Assembly: GCF_001858025.1 (NCBI RefSeq)
Contig: NZ_LZQD01000012.1
Coordinates: 59,539 to 123,538, forward strand
DNA from: Trichormus sp. NMC-1
GTDB lineage: Bacteria > Cyanobacteriota > Cyanobacteriia > Cyanobacteriales > Nostocaceae
DNA length: 64,000 nt
Direction of reading: 5' to 3'
Below, piece by piece: positions 25,964 through 33,936 of the stretch. The notes beneath the pieces are model-generated. The model was not told the origin of the DNA and made no database searches. It worked only from the letters and a program-made list of their open reading frames with translations. The translations under genes were made by a program, and so were the position numbers. The first letter of the stretch is position 1. Each line of letters opens with the position of its first letter.

Positions 25964-27481
25964 CTATTTTAACAATGCTTCTAATTTTTCCATCCCCTGC
26001 TGAATTTCCACCTCTAACTTCGCCAAATTAGCCAGAATCTCTTGAGGTGCAAGATGATCAACCTGCTCATGCACAACTTCCTTGTAACGATTCAAACTCA
26101 GATCATAACCTTGAGCCGCAATATCAGACTTGGGTACACAAAAACTCTGAGCCGTGCGGGGGCGCTCCCGTTCCGTAGTATTCCGCAGTTGCCAATGACT
26201 CAACACATCTGGGAGATTATTTTTAAGATGCTCCTCTGCTGTTAACGGCACAGTAGGTACAGTTCCTAACTTATCCTCAGCAAGCAAAGGCGCTCTTTTA
26301 TCGTCCAAACTCCAGCCGTCAGCATTGACATTGTAGAACCAAACAAAATCAGTTCCCCCCGAATTAGTCTTAGTGAATAGTAAAATCGCCGTAGAAACAC
26401 CCGCATAAGGCTTAAAAACACCACCAGGCAGCGAAATCACCCCATCCAGCTTTTGCTCCTCCACCAATAACCGCCGCAGTTCCTTATGTGCCTTAGAAGA
26501 ACCAAACAGCACCCCATCCGGCACAATTACCGCCGCCCGTCCCCCCGGCTTCAGCAATCGTAAAAACAGCGCCAAAAATAACAATTCAGTCTTCTTAGTC
26601 TTGACAATTTCCTGTAAATCCTTAGCCGTATTTTCATAGTCCAAAGACCCAGCAAAGGGAGGATTAGCCAATACCAGGGTATAAGCCTCCTCATCCCCTG
26701 AATGCTCCTGTGCTAATGAATCCTTGTAACGCACATCTGGGCTTTCCACGCCATGCAAGAGCATATTCATACTGCCAATTCGCAGCATAGTATTATCAAA
26801 ATCAAACCCGTGAAACATCCCATGATGAAAATGTTCCTTCAGCTTGACATCGCGCAAAACTTCCGGGTGATGTTCCCGCAAATATTCATTAGCAGCCACT
26901 AAAAAGCCACAAGTCCCACTCGCTGGATCACAAATCACATCCCCCGGACTGGGTGCTGTCAGTTCCACCATCAACTGAATAATGTGGCGCGGTGTTCTAA
27001 ACTGTCCGTTTTGTCCTGCTGAGGCAATCTTACCCAACATATATTCATAGAGATCGCCCTTAGTGTCCCTGTCCTCCATCGGGATATCAGCCAGCAAATC
27101 TACCACCTTAGACAGTAGCGCGGGGGTAGGAATTGTGAACCGGGCATCCTTCATGTGGTGGGCGTAAGTTGAATCATCTCCACCGAGCGATCGCAAAAAA
27201 GGGAAAACAAAATCATTCACCACAGTAAACATATCTGCTGCTGCAAAATGCTTAAACCGCGACCAACGTAAATCATCATAAGGACGCTTTTTGATATTTT
27301 CCCCTTCTGGAAATTCCCCTTCTGGGAAAATCCGCCGTTCCATTGGGCGCTTGAGTCGGTTAGCCTTGTTTTCTTCTAGGGTATGCAGATCATCGAGACG
27401 ACGCAAAAACAGCAGATAGGTAATTTGCTCAATCACTTCCAGGGGATTGGAGATACCACCAGAAGTAGTTGCTATTTTCAT
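25964..27481 (-). CDS. hsdM: Type I restriction DNA methyltransferase subunit M (N-terminus probably altered)
   Basis: HsdM adds methyl groups to adenine in the host site and forms the core with HsdS. The SAM motif ICDPASGTCGFLVAANEYL and the catalytic LVLANPPF are both present. The family pattern begins a few residues after the first ATG (GGISNPLEVIEQITYLLF), where related proteins have about 15-25 residues more. From 27482 on, the open frame continues as an artificial Ser-rich run antisense to the acidic ORF. Start at the ATG 27481 is likely but leaves a short N-terminus, so the 5' end may be lost. The enzyme may still work. Confidence 0.88.
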   Translation of the reverse strand: MKIATTSGGISNPLEVIEQITYLLFLRRLDDLHTLEENKANRLKRPMERRIFPEGEFPEGENIKKRPYDDLRWSRFKHFAAADMFTVVNDFVFPFLRSLGGDDSTYAHHMKDARFTIPTPALLSKVVDLLADIPMEDRDTKGDLYEYMLGKIASAGQNGQFRTPRHIIQLMVELTAPSPGDVICDPASGTCGFLVAANEYLREHHPEVLRDVKLKEHFHHGMFHGFDFDNTMLRIGSMNMLLHGVESPDVRYKDSLAQEHSGDEEAYTLVLANPPFAGSLDYENTAKDLQEIVKTKKTELLFLALFLRLLKPGGRAAVIVPDGVLFGSSKAHKELRRLLVEEQKLDGVISLPGGVFKPYAGVSTAILLFTKTNSGGTDFVWFYNVNADGWSLDDKRAPLLAEDKLGTVPTVPLTAEEHLKNNLPDVLSHWQLRNTTERERPRTAQSFCVPKSDIAAQGYDLSLNRYKEVVHEQVDHLAPQEILANLAKLEVEIQQGMEKLEALLK

Positions 27482-27731
27482 GAGTATGCTGTACGACACA
27501 ATCAGCAAAGACCCGGAGCAAGCAATAGCTGATTTAGTCGAATTCAACCGTGCGTCACTAGAACGTCGCAACTCATTCCAAGAACAAGAAGTGGAAGAAC
27601 TGGATGATTTAGATAACGAACTTGACGAGGACTTGGACGAAGATGAGGATGATGACGATGAACTCGATGAGGACTTGGATGAAGATGAAGATGACGATTT
27701 AGATGAAGATGATGAGGACGATGACGAGTAA
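27480..27731 (+). CDS. Acidic-tailed ORF, probably 5'-truncated
   Basis: The product begins MSMLYDTISKDPEQAIADLV, a normal-looking helical segment, then turns into about 40 residues of Asp and Glu with occasional Leu. The codons upstream of the ATG run straight into hsdM on the other strand, with no room for a promoter, so the gene is probably the 3' part of a longer one. A strong terminator (27766-27806) follows the stop, supporting real transcription in the past. The acidic tail resembles those at 5339-6415 and 28251-28676. Confidence 0.5.
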   Translation: MSMLYDTISKDPEQAIADLVEFNRASLERRNSFQEQEVEELDDLDNELDEDLDEDEDDDDELDEDLDEDEDDDLDEDDEDDDE

Positions 27732-27765
27732 TTGATTCTCAACAAGTAACAGAATTACAACTATA

Positions 27766-27806
27766 AATAACCATGTATTGCTACCAACAATACAGGTTAT
27801 TTTTTT
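27766..27806 (+). terminator. Rho-independent terminator
   Basis: AATAACC-at-GTATTG (27766-27780) pairs with CAATAC-a-GGTTATT (27788-27801), followed by a T-run. It ends the acidic ORF. The stretch 27807-28012 shows no ORF or repeat. Confidence 0.8.
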
Positions 27807-28021
27807 ATTGAGTTTGAACTAAAGAATGTAGAAAAATCAGAATTATTACTTTTTATAATATCTCAAACAATTTTTTGAATTTATAAATTGTTGTCTAAAT
27901 GCGGAATTAATTAGAAACTGAAATTAGATGATTTCAGTTTTAAAGTACAAAATTTTATCCCATGAGCCATAGCTTGTATGAAGAAATAGGAGTAATACGC
28001 CAAGTTATGCTAACAGGAATG

Positions 28022-28120
28022 GGGAGCATCCACTTTTGGAATAAACATAATTTTCGTACTCCAAAAACCCTACTATATGGTTCATCTAAAAAAGGCAATT
28101 CGCCAAAAGTGAATGCTTCC
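28022..28120. mobile_element. MITE, 99 bp, with 9-bp target duplication
   Basis: Ends are GGGAGCATCCACTTTTGG and the reverse complement of CCAAAAGTGAATGCTTCC (16 of 18 match), flanked by perfect ACAGGAATG copies (28013-28021 and 28121-28129). A degraded relative is at 6563-6645. No ORF. Confidence 0.88.
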
Positions 28121-28250
28121 ACAGGAATGCCTATAAAAAAACTAAATTTAATAAAACTTTGGAAAGAATGAACGAATAGGAATTTCAGCGAATTGCATCT
28201 TTCGATGCGGTTTCTATGATAAAAACAGAAAAAATCAAGGAGTAATTCTC

Positions 28251-28676
28251 ATGCTGAAGACTCGCAAAGCCACTAAAACAGCCTCTAAAACTAAAAAGCA
28301 TATTCCAGCTTTAGAGCGAGTAATTACTTATCAGGAGAAAGTCCATTTGATGGTAATTGAAGTATTACGGGAAGAATCGGGGAGAGAATTAGCAGCTACT
28401 GCCAGATTTAATGAACAAGAGTTTGATTGGGAAAAACATAACACACAGTTTCGTAACGATTATCTGAACACACCATTGAAAGAATTGGTGAATTATGCCC
28501 GCAAACTTTACGGCTTGAATAATCTGGATGAAATTCGAGATAGACGTGCTGCTCATAAAGCTGCTCGCTCTAAACGCATGGAGGGACTTAATGGTTTAAG
28601 TAATAACTCAGATGACTGGATAGATGACGATTTTGAACAGGATGAAGATGACGAAGATTTAGAGGTTGAAGATTAA
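28251..28676 (+). CDS. Small conserved protein, paralogue A, acidic tail
   Basis: Unknown function. With the next gene it shares a core of about 75 residues (LMVIEVLREESGRELAA, ARFNEQEFDWEKHNTQFRND, YARKLYGL), which I do not match to a known family. The N-terminus is basic (RKATKTASKTKKH) and the C-terminus very acidic (DEDDEDLEVED), so it could bind a charged partner such as DNA or a basic protein. AAGGAG about 10 bases before the ATG serves as ribosome site. A terminator follows the stop. Confidence 0.65.
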   Translation: MLKTRKATKTASKTKKHIPALERVITYQEKVHLMVIEVLREESGRELAATARFNEQEFDWEKHNTQFRNDYLNTPLKELVNYARKLYGLNNLDEIRDRRAAHKAARSKRMEGLNGLSNNSDDWIDDDFEQDEDDEDLEVED

Positions 28677-28681
28677 TTATT

Positions 28682-28714
28682 ATGCCCCGAATTATCTGAG
28701 TCGGGGCATTTTAT
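28682..28714 (+). terminator. Rho-independent terminator
   Basis: ATGCCCCGA (28682-28690) and TCGGGGCAT (28701-28709) form a 9-bp stem followed by TTTATTT. Directly after the stop of paralogue A. Confidence 0.85.
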
Positions 28715-28849
28715 TTGAGCGCATAGCTAATACAACAAACAGAATTGAAGACAATAATTGCAACTGAATTTTAGCTTTAGCAATCAGAAAGTGAATTTTA
28801 ATTCAGAAGGCATCTGTCGATGCTATCTATGCGAGATAAGTAGATGAAC

Positions 28850-28890
28850 AGAAAAATTTAATTTTATTTTGTTCACCTACTTACAAGTAA
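28850..28890 (+). promoter_or_regulatory. Possible operator upstream of paralogue B
   Basis: GTAGATGAACA and TGTTCACCTAC form an imperfect inverted repeat around an AT-rich centre about 35-70 bases before the next start. It could be an operator or an mRNA hairpin. Confidence 0.35.
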
Positions 28891-28917
28891 TTAATTCGTT
28901 AATCAAAGGACAATTTT

Positions 28918-29307
28918 ATGAAACGTAATCAGCAACAAACTAAAGTTTTAGAAAAAGCGATGGAATATCAAAGTAAGGAAAATCCAATTAAACGGAAACG
29001 TAATCAACAAGAAACCAAAGCTTTGGAAAAAGTAATGGGATATCAAGATAAAGTACGATTAATGGTACTCGAAGTTTTACGAGAGGAGACTGGACGAGAA
29101 CTCGCTGCTAAAGCGCGGTTTAATGAAGAAGAATTTGATTGGAATGAACACAACACAGAGTTTCGCCAGGACTATGCTGATACTCCCATCAATGAACTGT
29201 TAGCTTATGCTAAACGTTTTTATGGCTTAAAAGATTTGGATGCAGTACGAGAGCGACGCAAGGCTCACAAACAACAACGTGCAGCTAGATTTGCTGAAGC
29301 GTCTTAA
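28918..29307 (+). CDS. Small conserved protein, paralogue B
   Basis: A close relative of the preceding gene: KVRLMVLEVLREETGRELAAKARFNEEEFDW and HNTEFRQDY align with it. The first 40 residues have an internal copy (KRNQQQTKVLEKAMEYQ and KRNQQETKALEKVMGYQ). The acidic tail is absent; the C-terminus is basic (RERRKAHKQQRAARF). AAAGGA precedes the ATG. Tandem duplication followed by different tails suggests both interact with different charged partners. Confidence 0.65.
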   Translation: MKRNQQQTKVLEKAMEYQSKENPIKRKRNQQETKALEKVMGYQDKVRLMVLEVLREETGRELAAKARFNEEEFDWNEHNTEFRQDYADTPINELLAYAKRFYGLKDLDAVRERRKAHKQQRAARFAEAS

Positions 29308-29359
29308 GTATCTATTAGTGAAAATAGCAGCCAAAGAGGCAGGGTGAAAGGGGCTTTCT

Positions 29360-29382
29360 AGCAGGGGTCATTTCCCCCTGCT
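29360..29382 (+). terminator. Hairpin after paralogue B
   Basis: AGCAGGGG (29360-29367) and CCCCTGCT (29375-29382) form an 8-bp stem, 53 bases after the stop. No T-run follows, but the position fits transcript end. Confidence 0.5.
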
Positions 29383-29427
29383 GCCGTTGATCAGAGCGAA
29401 CGGGCGGACTCCACCCGAACTATCCCC

Positions 29428-29460
29428 TTGCTCCCTGCTCCCTGCTCCCTGCTCCCCTGC
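29428..29460 (+). repeat. CCCTGCT short tandem repeat
   Basis: Four head-to-tail 7-bp CCCTGCT units, a classical short tandem repeat of heterocystous cyanobacteria. Confidence 0.85.
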
Positions 29461-29603
29461 TTCTTTGTGGGGTAACTTTTTGCCCACCCACCCTTACCCA
29501 TAAAAACTGTATTTTCGAGGCTAAATTCGCATAACCACACCTGAACGGACGGACACCACTACCGTTACAAAAATTAAATTTACTTAATATTTCGTTACGA
29601 TAA

Positions 29604-29638
29604 GGGCATTGAGAGAAACAACAAACTTCTCAATGCCC
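29604..29638 (+). promoter_or_regulatory. Perfect hairpin in the leader of the site-2 protease gene
   Basis: GGGCATTGAGA (29604-29614) and TCTCAATGCCC (29628-29638) pair perfectly with a 13-base loop, ending 18 bases before the preferred start at 29657. It could be a transcript-level control element or an operator. Confidence 0.5.
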
Positions 29639-29656
29639 ATGTCACAGGTAAACGCC

Positions 29657-30781
29657 ATGAATAGCACAATTCGGGTTGGCAACCTTTTTGGAATACCTTT
29701 TTATATACATCCGTCCTGGTTTTTAGTTCTAGGTTTGGTAACTTGGAGCTACAGCAGCGGACTGGCGGCACAATTTCCCCAATTAGGTGGGGGATTGCCT
29801 TTGGTACTAGGATTGATGACGGCGCTACTGTTATTTAGCTCAGTTGTCGCCCATGAATTAGGACACAGCTTTGTCGCTATTCGCCAAGGAATTGATGTTA
29901 AATCAATTACACTATTTATATTTGGTGGACTGGCAAGCTTAGAAAAAGAATCGCCAACTCCAGGAGCAGCTTTTTGGGTAGCTATTGCAGGACCAATAGT
30001 TAGTTTGATGCTATTTGCTACAGCGACAACAGTTGGTTTTGCAACTGCTGCATCTGGACCATTGGCTGCTATCCTGGGTCTACTAGCTTCTGTTAATTTG
30101 ACCTTAGCTCTATTTAACCTCATTCCTGGCTTGCCTTTGGACGGAGGAAATATACTTAAAGCAATAGTTTGGAAAATTACTGGTAAATCCTATAAAGGAG
30201 TGGTTGTTGCCAGCCGAATTGGACAAATCTTTGGTTGGTTAGCGATCGCATCTGGTTTAATTCCTCTACTATTATTTGGTAGCTTTGTTAACGTCTGGAA
30301 CTTGTTAATTGGCTTATTCTTGCTGCAAAATGCTGGTAATGCTGCCCAATTTGCTAGAGTGCAAGAAAAACTCACAGGTTTAACAGCAGCGGACGCTGTA
30401 AACAACGATAGCCCGATTGTCAAAGCGAATTTGAATTTAAGAGAGTTTGCAGATCAACATCTCTTAAATGCTCAGGAATACCGTCGTTTCTTGGTGACAG
30501 ATGAGGAAGGACAATTGCTGGGAGCAATATCAGTTGATGACTTGCGAACCATCCCAAATACATTATGGTCAGAAACTCAAGTCTTCCAAGTAATGAAACC
30601 AATTGAGCAGTCTAGCACCGTACAATCGGATCAACCATTGCTGGAAGTAGTACGGTTACTCGAAACACAAAAATTATCAGCACTGACTGTAATTCGTGAC
30701 AATGGGTTGTTAGTCGGAATTTTAGAAAAAGCTGCAATTATCAACTTACTTCAGAAGAAAGTACAAACCAAATTTGCATAA
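29657..30781 (+). CDS. Site-2 type (M50) metalloprotease with CBS domains
   Basis: An intramembrane zinc protease. HELGHSF (HExxH) lies in the second membrane helix and PGLPLDGGNIL supplies the third zinc ligand, as in SpoIVFB-like proteases. Several more membrane helices follow. The last about 120 residues hold two CBS repeats (EYRRFLVTDEEGQLLGAI, VIRDNGLLVGILEKAA), which usually sense nucleotides. Family members begin with MNSTIRVGNLFGIPFYIH, so I choose the ATG at 29657 over upstream TTG and ATG codons; AGG precedes it. It might process a membrane-bound regulator. A hairpin terminator follows. Confidence 0.9.
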   Translation: MNSTIRVGNLFGIPFYIHPSWFLVLGLVTWSYSSGLAAQFPQLGGGLPLVLGLMTALLLFSSVVAHELGHSFVAIRQGIDVKSITLFIFGGLASLEKESPTPGAAFWVAIAGPIVSLMLFATATTVGFATAASGPLAAILGLLASVNLTLALFNLIPGLPLDGGNILKAIVWKITGKSYKGVVVASRIGQIFGWLAIASGLIPLLLFGSFVNVWNLLIGLFLLQNAGNAAQFARVQEKLTGLTAADAVNNDSPIVKANLNLREFADQHLLNAQEYRRFLVTDEEGQLLGAISVDDLRTIPNTLWSETQVFQVMKPIEQSSTVQSDQPLLEVVRLLETQKLSALTVIRDNGLLVGILEKAAIINLLQKKVQTKFA

Positions 30782-30801
30782 TCTCTTCAATTCTCTAAAT
30801 A

Positions 30802-30843
30802 AAAACTCAAAATTGCCTTGAAAAGAAAGCAGTTTTGAGTTTT
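30802..30843 (+). terminator. Hairpin terminator
   Basis: AAAACTCAAAATTGC and GCAGTTTTGAGTTTT pair over 14 of 15 positions, starting 20 bases after the protease stop. The rest of the gap to 31020 shows nothing else. Confidence 0.75.
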
Positions 30844-31020
30844 GATGTTTGTCGGCAAGTATTCAAAATACAGAATATCTTGCTACAAGTTAGAGAAAAC
30901 TTATTGCTATAAACTACAGCCTTCCCGATGTAATGAGGTACAGTTTATTTTAATACAGAAGGTAAAAGTAAAAAACCAAGAAGATTAGACTGTAGCTCAT
31001 AACAAAGGAATCCGGTGTAA

Positions 31021-31566
31021 CTATTTTTTAACAGGTAGAGGTTTACAGCCAACACCACCAAACGTGGCAATTGTTGGAGTAGAAAAGCGACTATTCATTA
31101 AACTGAAAATTTCTTGATTTGACAGTTGAGTTTTGTTTACTTCAATTGTTGGTTTCTTTCCTGTCTTATTTACGGGAATCATAGTATCTGCCCAATAAAA
31201 CCTCTGCTCAGAAGGTTGAGAATATTCAGGATAACAACCTTTAGAACTAATAGCAATTTTATGTCGTACAGCAGACAGTGCTGGGAGAGGAATACCAGTC
31301 TGAACCAATTTAACTCCTTCCACTGAACCCCACAAACGTAGCTTTTGATTAATACAGCGTTTACCCTCTTTAACCGGGGCAAGAATATTACCACAAACCT
31401 TTACCTCAACATTATACATTGTTGGATAATCAGGAATAGAGGGAGCTTGTGCTTTGGCAATATTGCTTTCACTTTTGCTATTTGTATCTACAGTATCAGG
31501 AGTACAAGCTGCTAGAAACATTCCTGTTATCATTAACAAAAAACAGTTTACTTTTCTCTTCAACAT
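31021..31566 (-). CDS. Putative lipoprotein, unknown
   Basis: The N-terminus MLKRKVNCFLLMITGMFLAAC is a lipoprotein signal with lipobox LAAC, so the product is anchored to a membrane outward. The mature part (about 160 residues) has four more cysteines (KVCGN, GKRCINQ, KGCYPEY, GVGCKPL) and no known domain. GGAG precedes the ATG at 31566. It is the last of a leftward gene set that starts with parM (35081) and may be a surface or pilus-associated part of the mobilisation system; that is inference from position only. Confidence 0.7.
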   Translation of the reverse strand: MLKRKVNCFLLMITGMFLAACTPDTVDTNSKSESNIAKAQAPSIPDYPTMYNVEVKVCGNILAPVKEGKRCINQKLRLWGSVEGVKLVQTGIPLPALSAVRHKIAISSKGCYPEYSQPSEQRFYWADTMIPVNKTGKKPTIEVNKTQLSNQEIFSLMNSRFSTPTIATFGGVGCKPLPVKK

Positions 31567-31640
31567 TGATTTACTCCTATTTCACAATTTAACAACTAAT
31601 ATCAAATACGGTTAAAAACAGATTGCGGACAGCTTAATAC

Positions 31641-32414
31641 TTACTGAGAAACAAACTTGCGTTGATTAGGAGGTTGTACCCAAAGAGTACAAAAACCTGA
31701 TACAGCTTTTCTACTGCTTGCTCCCATTTCTAGAGTTACTCCCAAACGTTTTACTTCTCTAGTACAGGCAAGTTGACCGGTACTATCTTTGGTCAATAAA
31801 TCTCGATTCCATTCCATAAAATTGCGAGCAAATTTACCTTCATTAGTAGTTGCCCATGCTAAAGCATTAGCTTCTTGTTGAGTCAATTGACGTGAACCAG
31901 TTGGATCTAAATTGCTAGATTGATACCAAAGCATTGCACCTATACCCAGGATTCCACCCACTGTTGCGGTAATCAATAATAGTATTCCAGCTGCAATTAA
32001 TGATGGAACTGAATGAATAGCACGCTCAAATTCTGTACGCTTGATTAATGCTGTGACTGAATGAGCAATCGCTTTCTGTTGACCTTTGACTGCTGCTTTT
32101 TCGTAGCTTTGAAGATGGTCATAAAGTTGTGTTTGCCATTGGTCAAACATGGTCTCCATTTCTTTAGGACTGTCTTCCAATAGCACTTGCAACCTACCAG
32201 TAGCAATCATCATTAAAAATGCTGGGTCATCAGGATCTAGTCCAGTTTGAACAACTATTTCCCAAACCCTAGCTTTGAAATTATCATCTTTACCGCGAAT
32301 GGCTAAATCTAATAAAGTAGGGTAAGGAATGCGACTTAAACCTTTACCTCTGGCTGCTACTGAATCCAAAAAATCATCATCTAAATCGAGTTCTTCAGTG
32401 TGATAATGAGTCAT
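31641..32414 (-). CDS. Membrane protein of the partition/mobilisation operon, unknown
   Basis: The sequence has an acidic N-terminus, a conserved-looking helical part (LLDLAIRGKDDNFKARVWEI, GLDPDDPAFLMMIATGRL), a coiled region and one membrane helix (IAAGILLLITATVGGILGIGA, about residues 140-162), followed by an outward domain with Cys in QLACTRE and SGFCTLW. It recalls a family found in cyanobacterial plasmids (possibly DUF6753), from memory. It lies 17 bp after the ParA-like gene stop, so co-transcription is nearly certain. Confidence 0.7.
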   Translation of the reverse strand: MTHYHTEELDLDDDFLDSVAARGKGLSRIPYPTLLDLAIRGKDDNFKARVWEIVVQTGLDPDDPAFLMMIATGRLQVLLEDSPKEMETMFDQWQTQLYDHLQSYEKAAVKGQQKAIAHSVTALIKRTEFERAIHSVPSLIAAGILLLITATVGGILGIGAMLWYQSSNLDPTGSRQLTQQEANALAWATTNEGKFARNFMEWNRDLLTKDSTGQLACTREVKRLGVTLEMGASSRKAVSGFCTLWVQPPNQRKFVSQ

Positions 32415-32431
32415 AATTATTTGGCTTTACT

Positions 32432-33202
32432 TTACTTCTTGGTAGCGACTTTCCCATTACTATTAGCACTATCAACTTTTTCTGAGGGTGGAGTAATTGA
32501 AGCTGCTGGTGGGTTCCAAATTTTAGCTTTTTCAATTTCCTCAAAAGCTTGTTTGAGAAACCTATGCAATCGCTGTTTACCTAATATTCCTAGTTCACCA
32601 TAATTTTTAGCTTCAGAAAAGTTTATCCGTTTGGCATCAAGGATATTCCTTTCTCGGTAGCTAAACTTAGGGAAATCAATTACTGGAACTTTGTACGTCT
32701 TGATTAAATCCTTTAACTCCTGATTTTCATCTATGTGTTTCCAGTCATCACATAAACCAAAATTACGGACAAAGATATGTTTTATTTTTTTTTCAAATCT
32801 TTCTAAAGACTGCATGAATAACTGTAGACTGTCATATCCTCCACTACAAACAAACCATTTATGTATCTTGACCTTGTTTTTACCACTAATTTCTAAAATT
32901 TGATTACGCTCAATCCAATCTGTTACTGCTGGGTATACTTGAGCAGGTAAATTAACAATCACAGAATTTTCCAGTGCTAAATCAAAGATCTCATCAGCTT
33001 CATAAGCTTTGCGTTCTGATTCACTAAACACTGCTGTTTTATGATTATCAGGGTAAAATGCACCTACGTCTGGATTACTTTGGTCAGCTTCCACCAATTC
33101 ATAAAGTAATTTATTGTCAATACAATATTGCACCATGACTCTGGCAAACAAAGACTTGCCAACACCACCTTTTTCACCATCGATGAAGTGAATTGCAGTC
33201 AT
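32432..33202 (-). CDS. ParA/MinD-like P-loop ATPase
   Basis: The deviant Walker A motif EKGGVGKSLFARVM at residues 10-23 places it with MinD/ParA/MobD-type ATPases. The following ELVEADQSNPDVGAFYP fits the region that binds nucleotides after Walker A. The C-terminal half has no typical ParA DNA-binding module. Such proteins position or organise mobilisation or partition complexes; the neighbours (ParM, ParR candidate) suggest a plasmid role. A strong AAAGGAGAG lies before the ATG at 33202. Confidence 0.78.
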   Translation of the reverse strand: MTAIHFIDGEKGGVGKSLFARVMVQYCIDNKLLYELVEADQSNPDVGAFYPDNHKTAVFSESERKAYEADEIFDLALENSVIVNLPAQVYPAVTDWIERNQILEISGKNKVKIHKWFVCSGGYDSLQLFMQSLERFEKKIKHIFVRNFGLCDDWKHIDENQELKDLIKTYKVPVIDFPKFSYRERNILDAKRINFSEAKNYGELGILGKQRLHRFLKQAFEEIEKAKIWNPPAASITPPSEKVDSANSNGKVATKK

Positions 33203-33348
33203 CTTATTCTCTCCTTTGTTATTTAACTAACTGTGCATTCGTATAGGAATCTGTTTGGAATTTTGAAAATATGATGAGAGTTAAATATTTATCCAAACAG
33301 GGGTTTATCTGAAAAAAGTTCAAAAAATAAATAGAGTCCTATAGATGC

Positions 33349-33936
33349 TTAAATATCTGAAAACATATCATTATCTTCATCATAAAAAGAGCCTTTACCA
33401 GGAATGAAAGAGTCAGAATCAATTTGATTATTTGCCTGTTCACTATTACCTTGGCTTTCACTACTACTATCATCATTACTAGTAAAATTACTAGCATCCA
33501 AACCAAACATAGCAGCCAAGGTTTGAGGATTAGTCATCGTACTTAGAGGTACAGGTAAAACATCACTTGATTTGTGTGGTAATCCTAATTCGATTCGTAA
33601 ATAAGCTAAGTGTTGTTCTAAAGCATGACAACAAATCAAACCTATCTGATGCACTTCTTGCTCACTAATACCTGCATCTGTTTGTGCCTTGTATGCTAAC
33701 GGTAACCAGCACATTCTTAATGCCTGCAATATCATTTCTTTGGTGGTACTAAGTCCATTACCTTGTTGTAAGTATGTAATTAACTTACCATCGGAAGTAT
33801 TTGAATAAGCACGAAACCGATAATTCAAATTTTTATAATGTTTGTCAGTATCAGTTTCTTGAGGCGATCTACCCTTACCATTAGTGCTGCGTTCTCTGTG
33901 ATTACCGTTATTTTTTCCTTGTTTCTTGTTAGTCAT
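33349..33936 (-). CDS. Candidate ParR-like adaptor (DNA binding)
   Basis: The gene overlaps the parM stop by 4 bp (ATGA), the arrangement of parM-parR pairs. The product (195 aa) has a polar, basic N-terminus (KKQGKNNGNHRERS), then a helical core with KNLNYRFRAYSNTSDGKL and TKEMILQALRMCWLPLAY, compatible with a ribbon-helix-helix DNA-binding domain, and a long acidic Ser/Asn-rich tail that could bind filament ends. ParR proteins connect the centromere repeats to ParM. Direct sequence similarity to known ParR is not evident, so the assignment rests on position and the 11-bp array nearby. Confidence 0.6.
   Translation of the reverse strand: MTNKKQGKNNGNHRERSTNGKGRSPQETDTDKHYKNLNYRFRAYSNTSDGKLITYLQQGNGLSTTKEMILQALRMCWLPLAYKAQTDAGISEQEVHQIGLICCHALEQHLAYLRIELGLPHKSSDVLPVPLSTMTNPQTLAAMFGLDASNFTSNDDSSSESQGNSEQANNQIDSDSFIPGKGSFYDEDNDMFSDI

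Noticed and set aside
27482-27745. Ser-rich N-terminal extension of HsdM
   Set aside because: It is the antisense of Asp/Glu codons of the acidic ORF; homologues begin near MKIATTSGGISNP.
27962-28171. 69-residue ORF
   Set aside because: It runs through the MITE and its target duplications.
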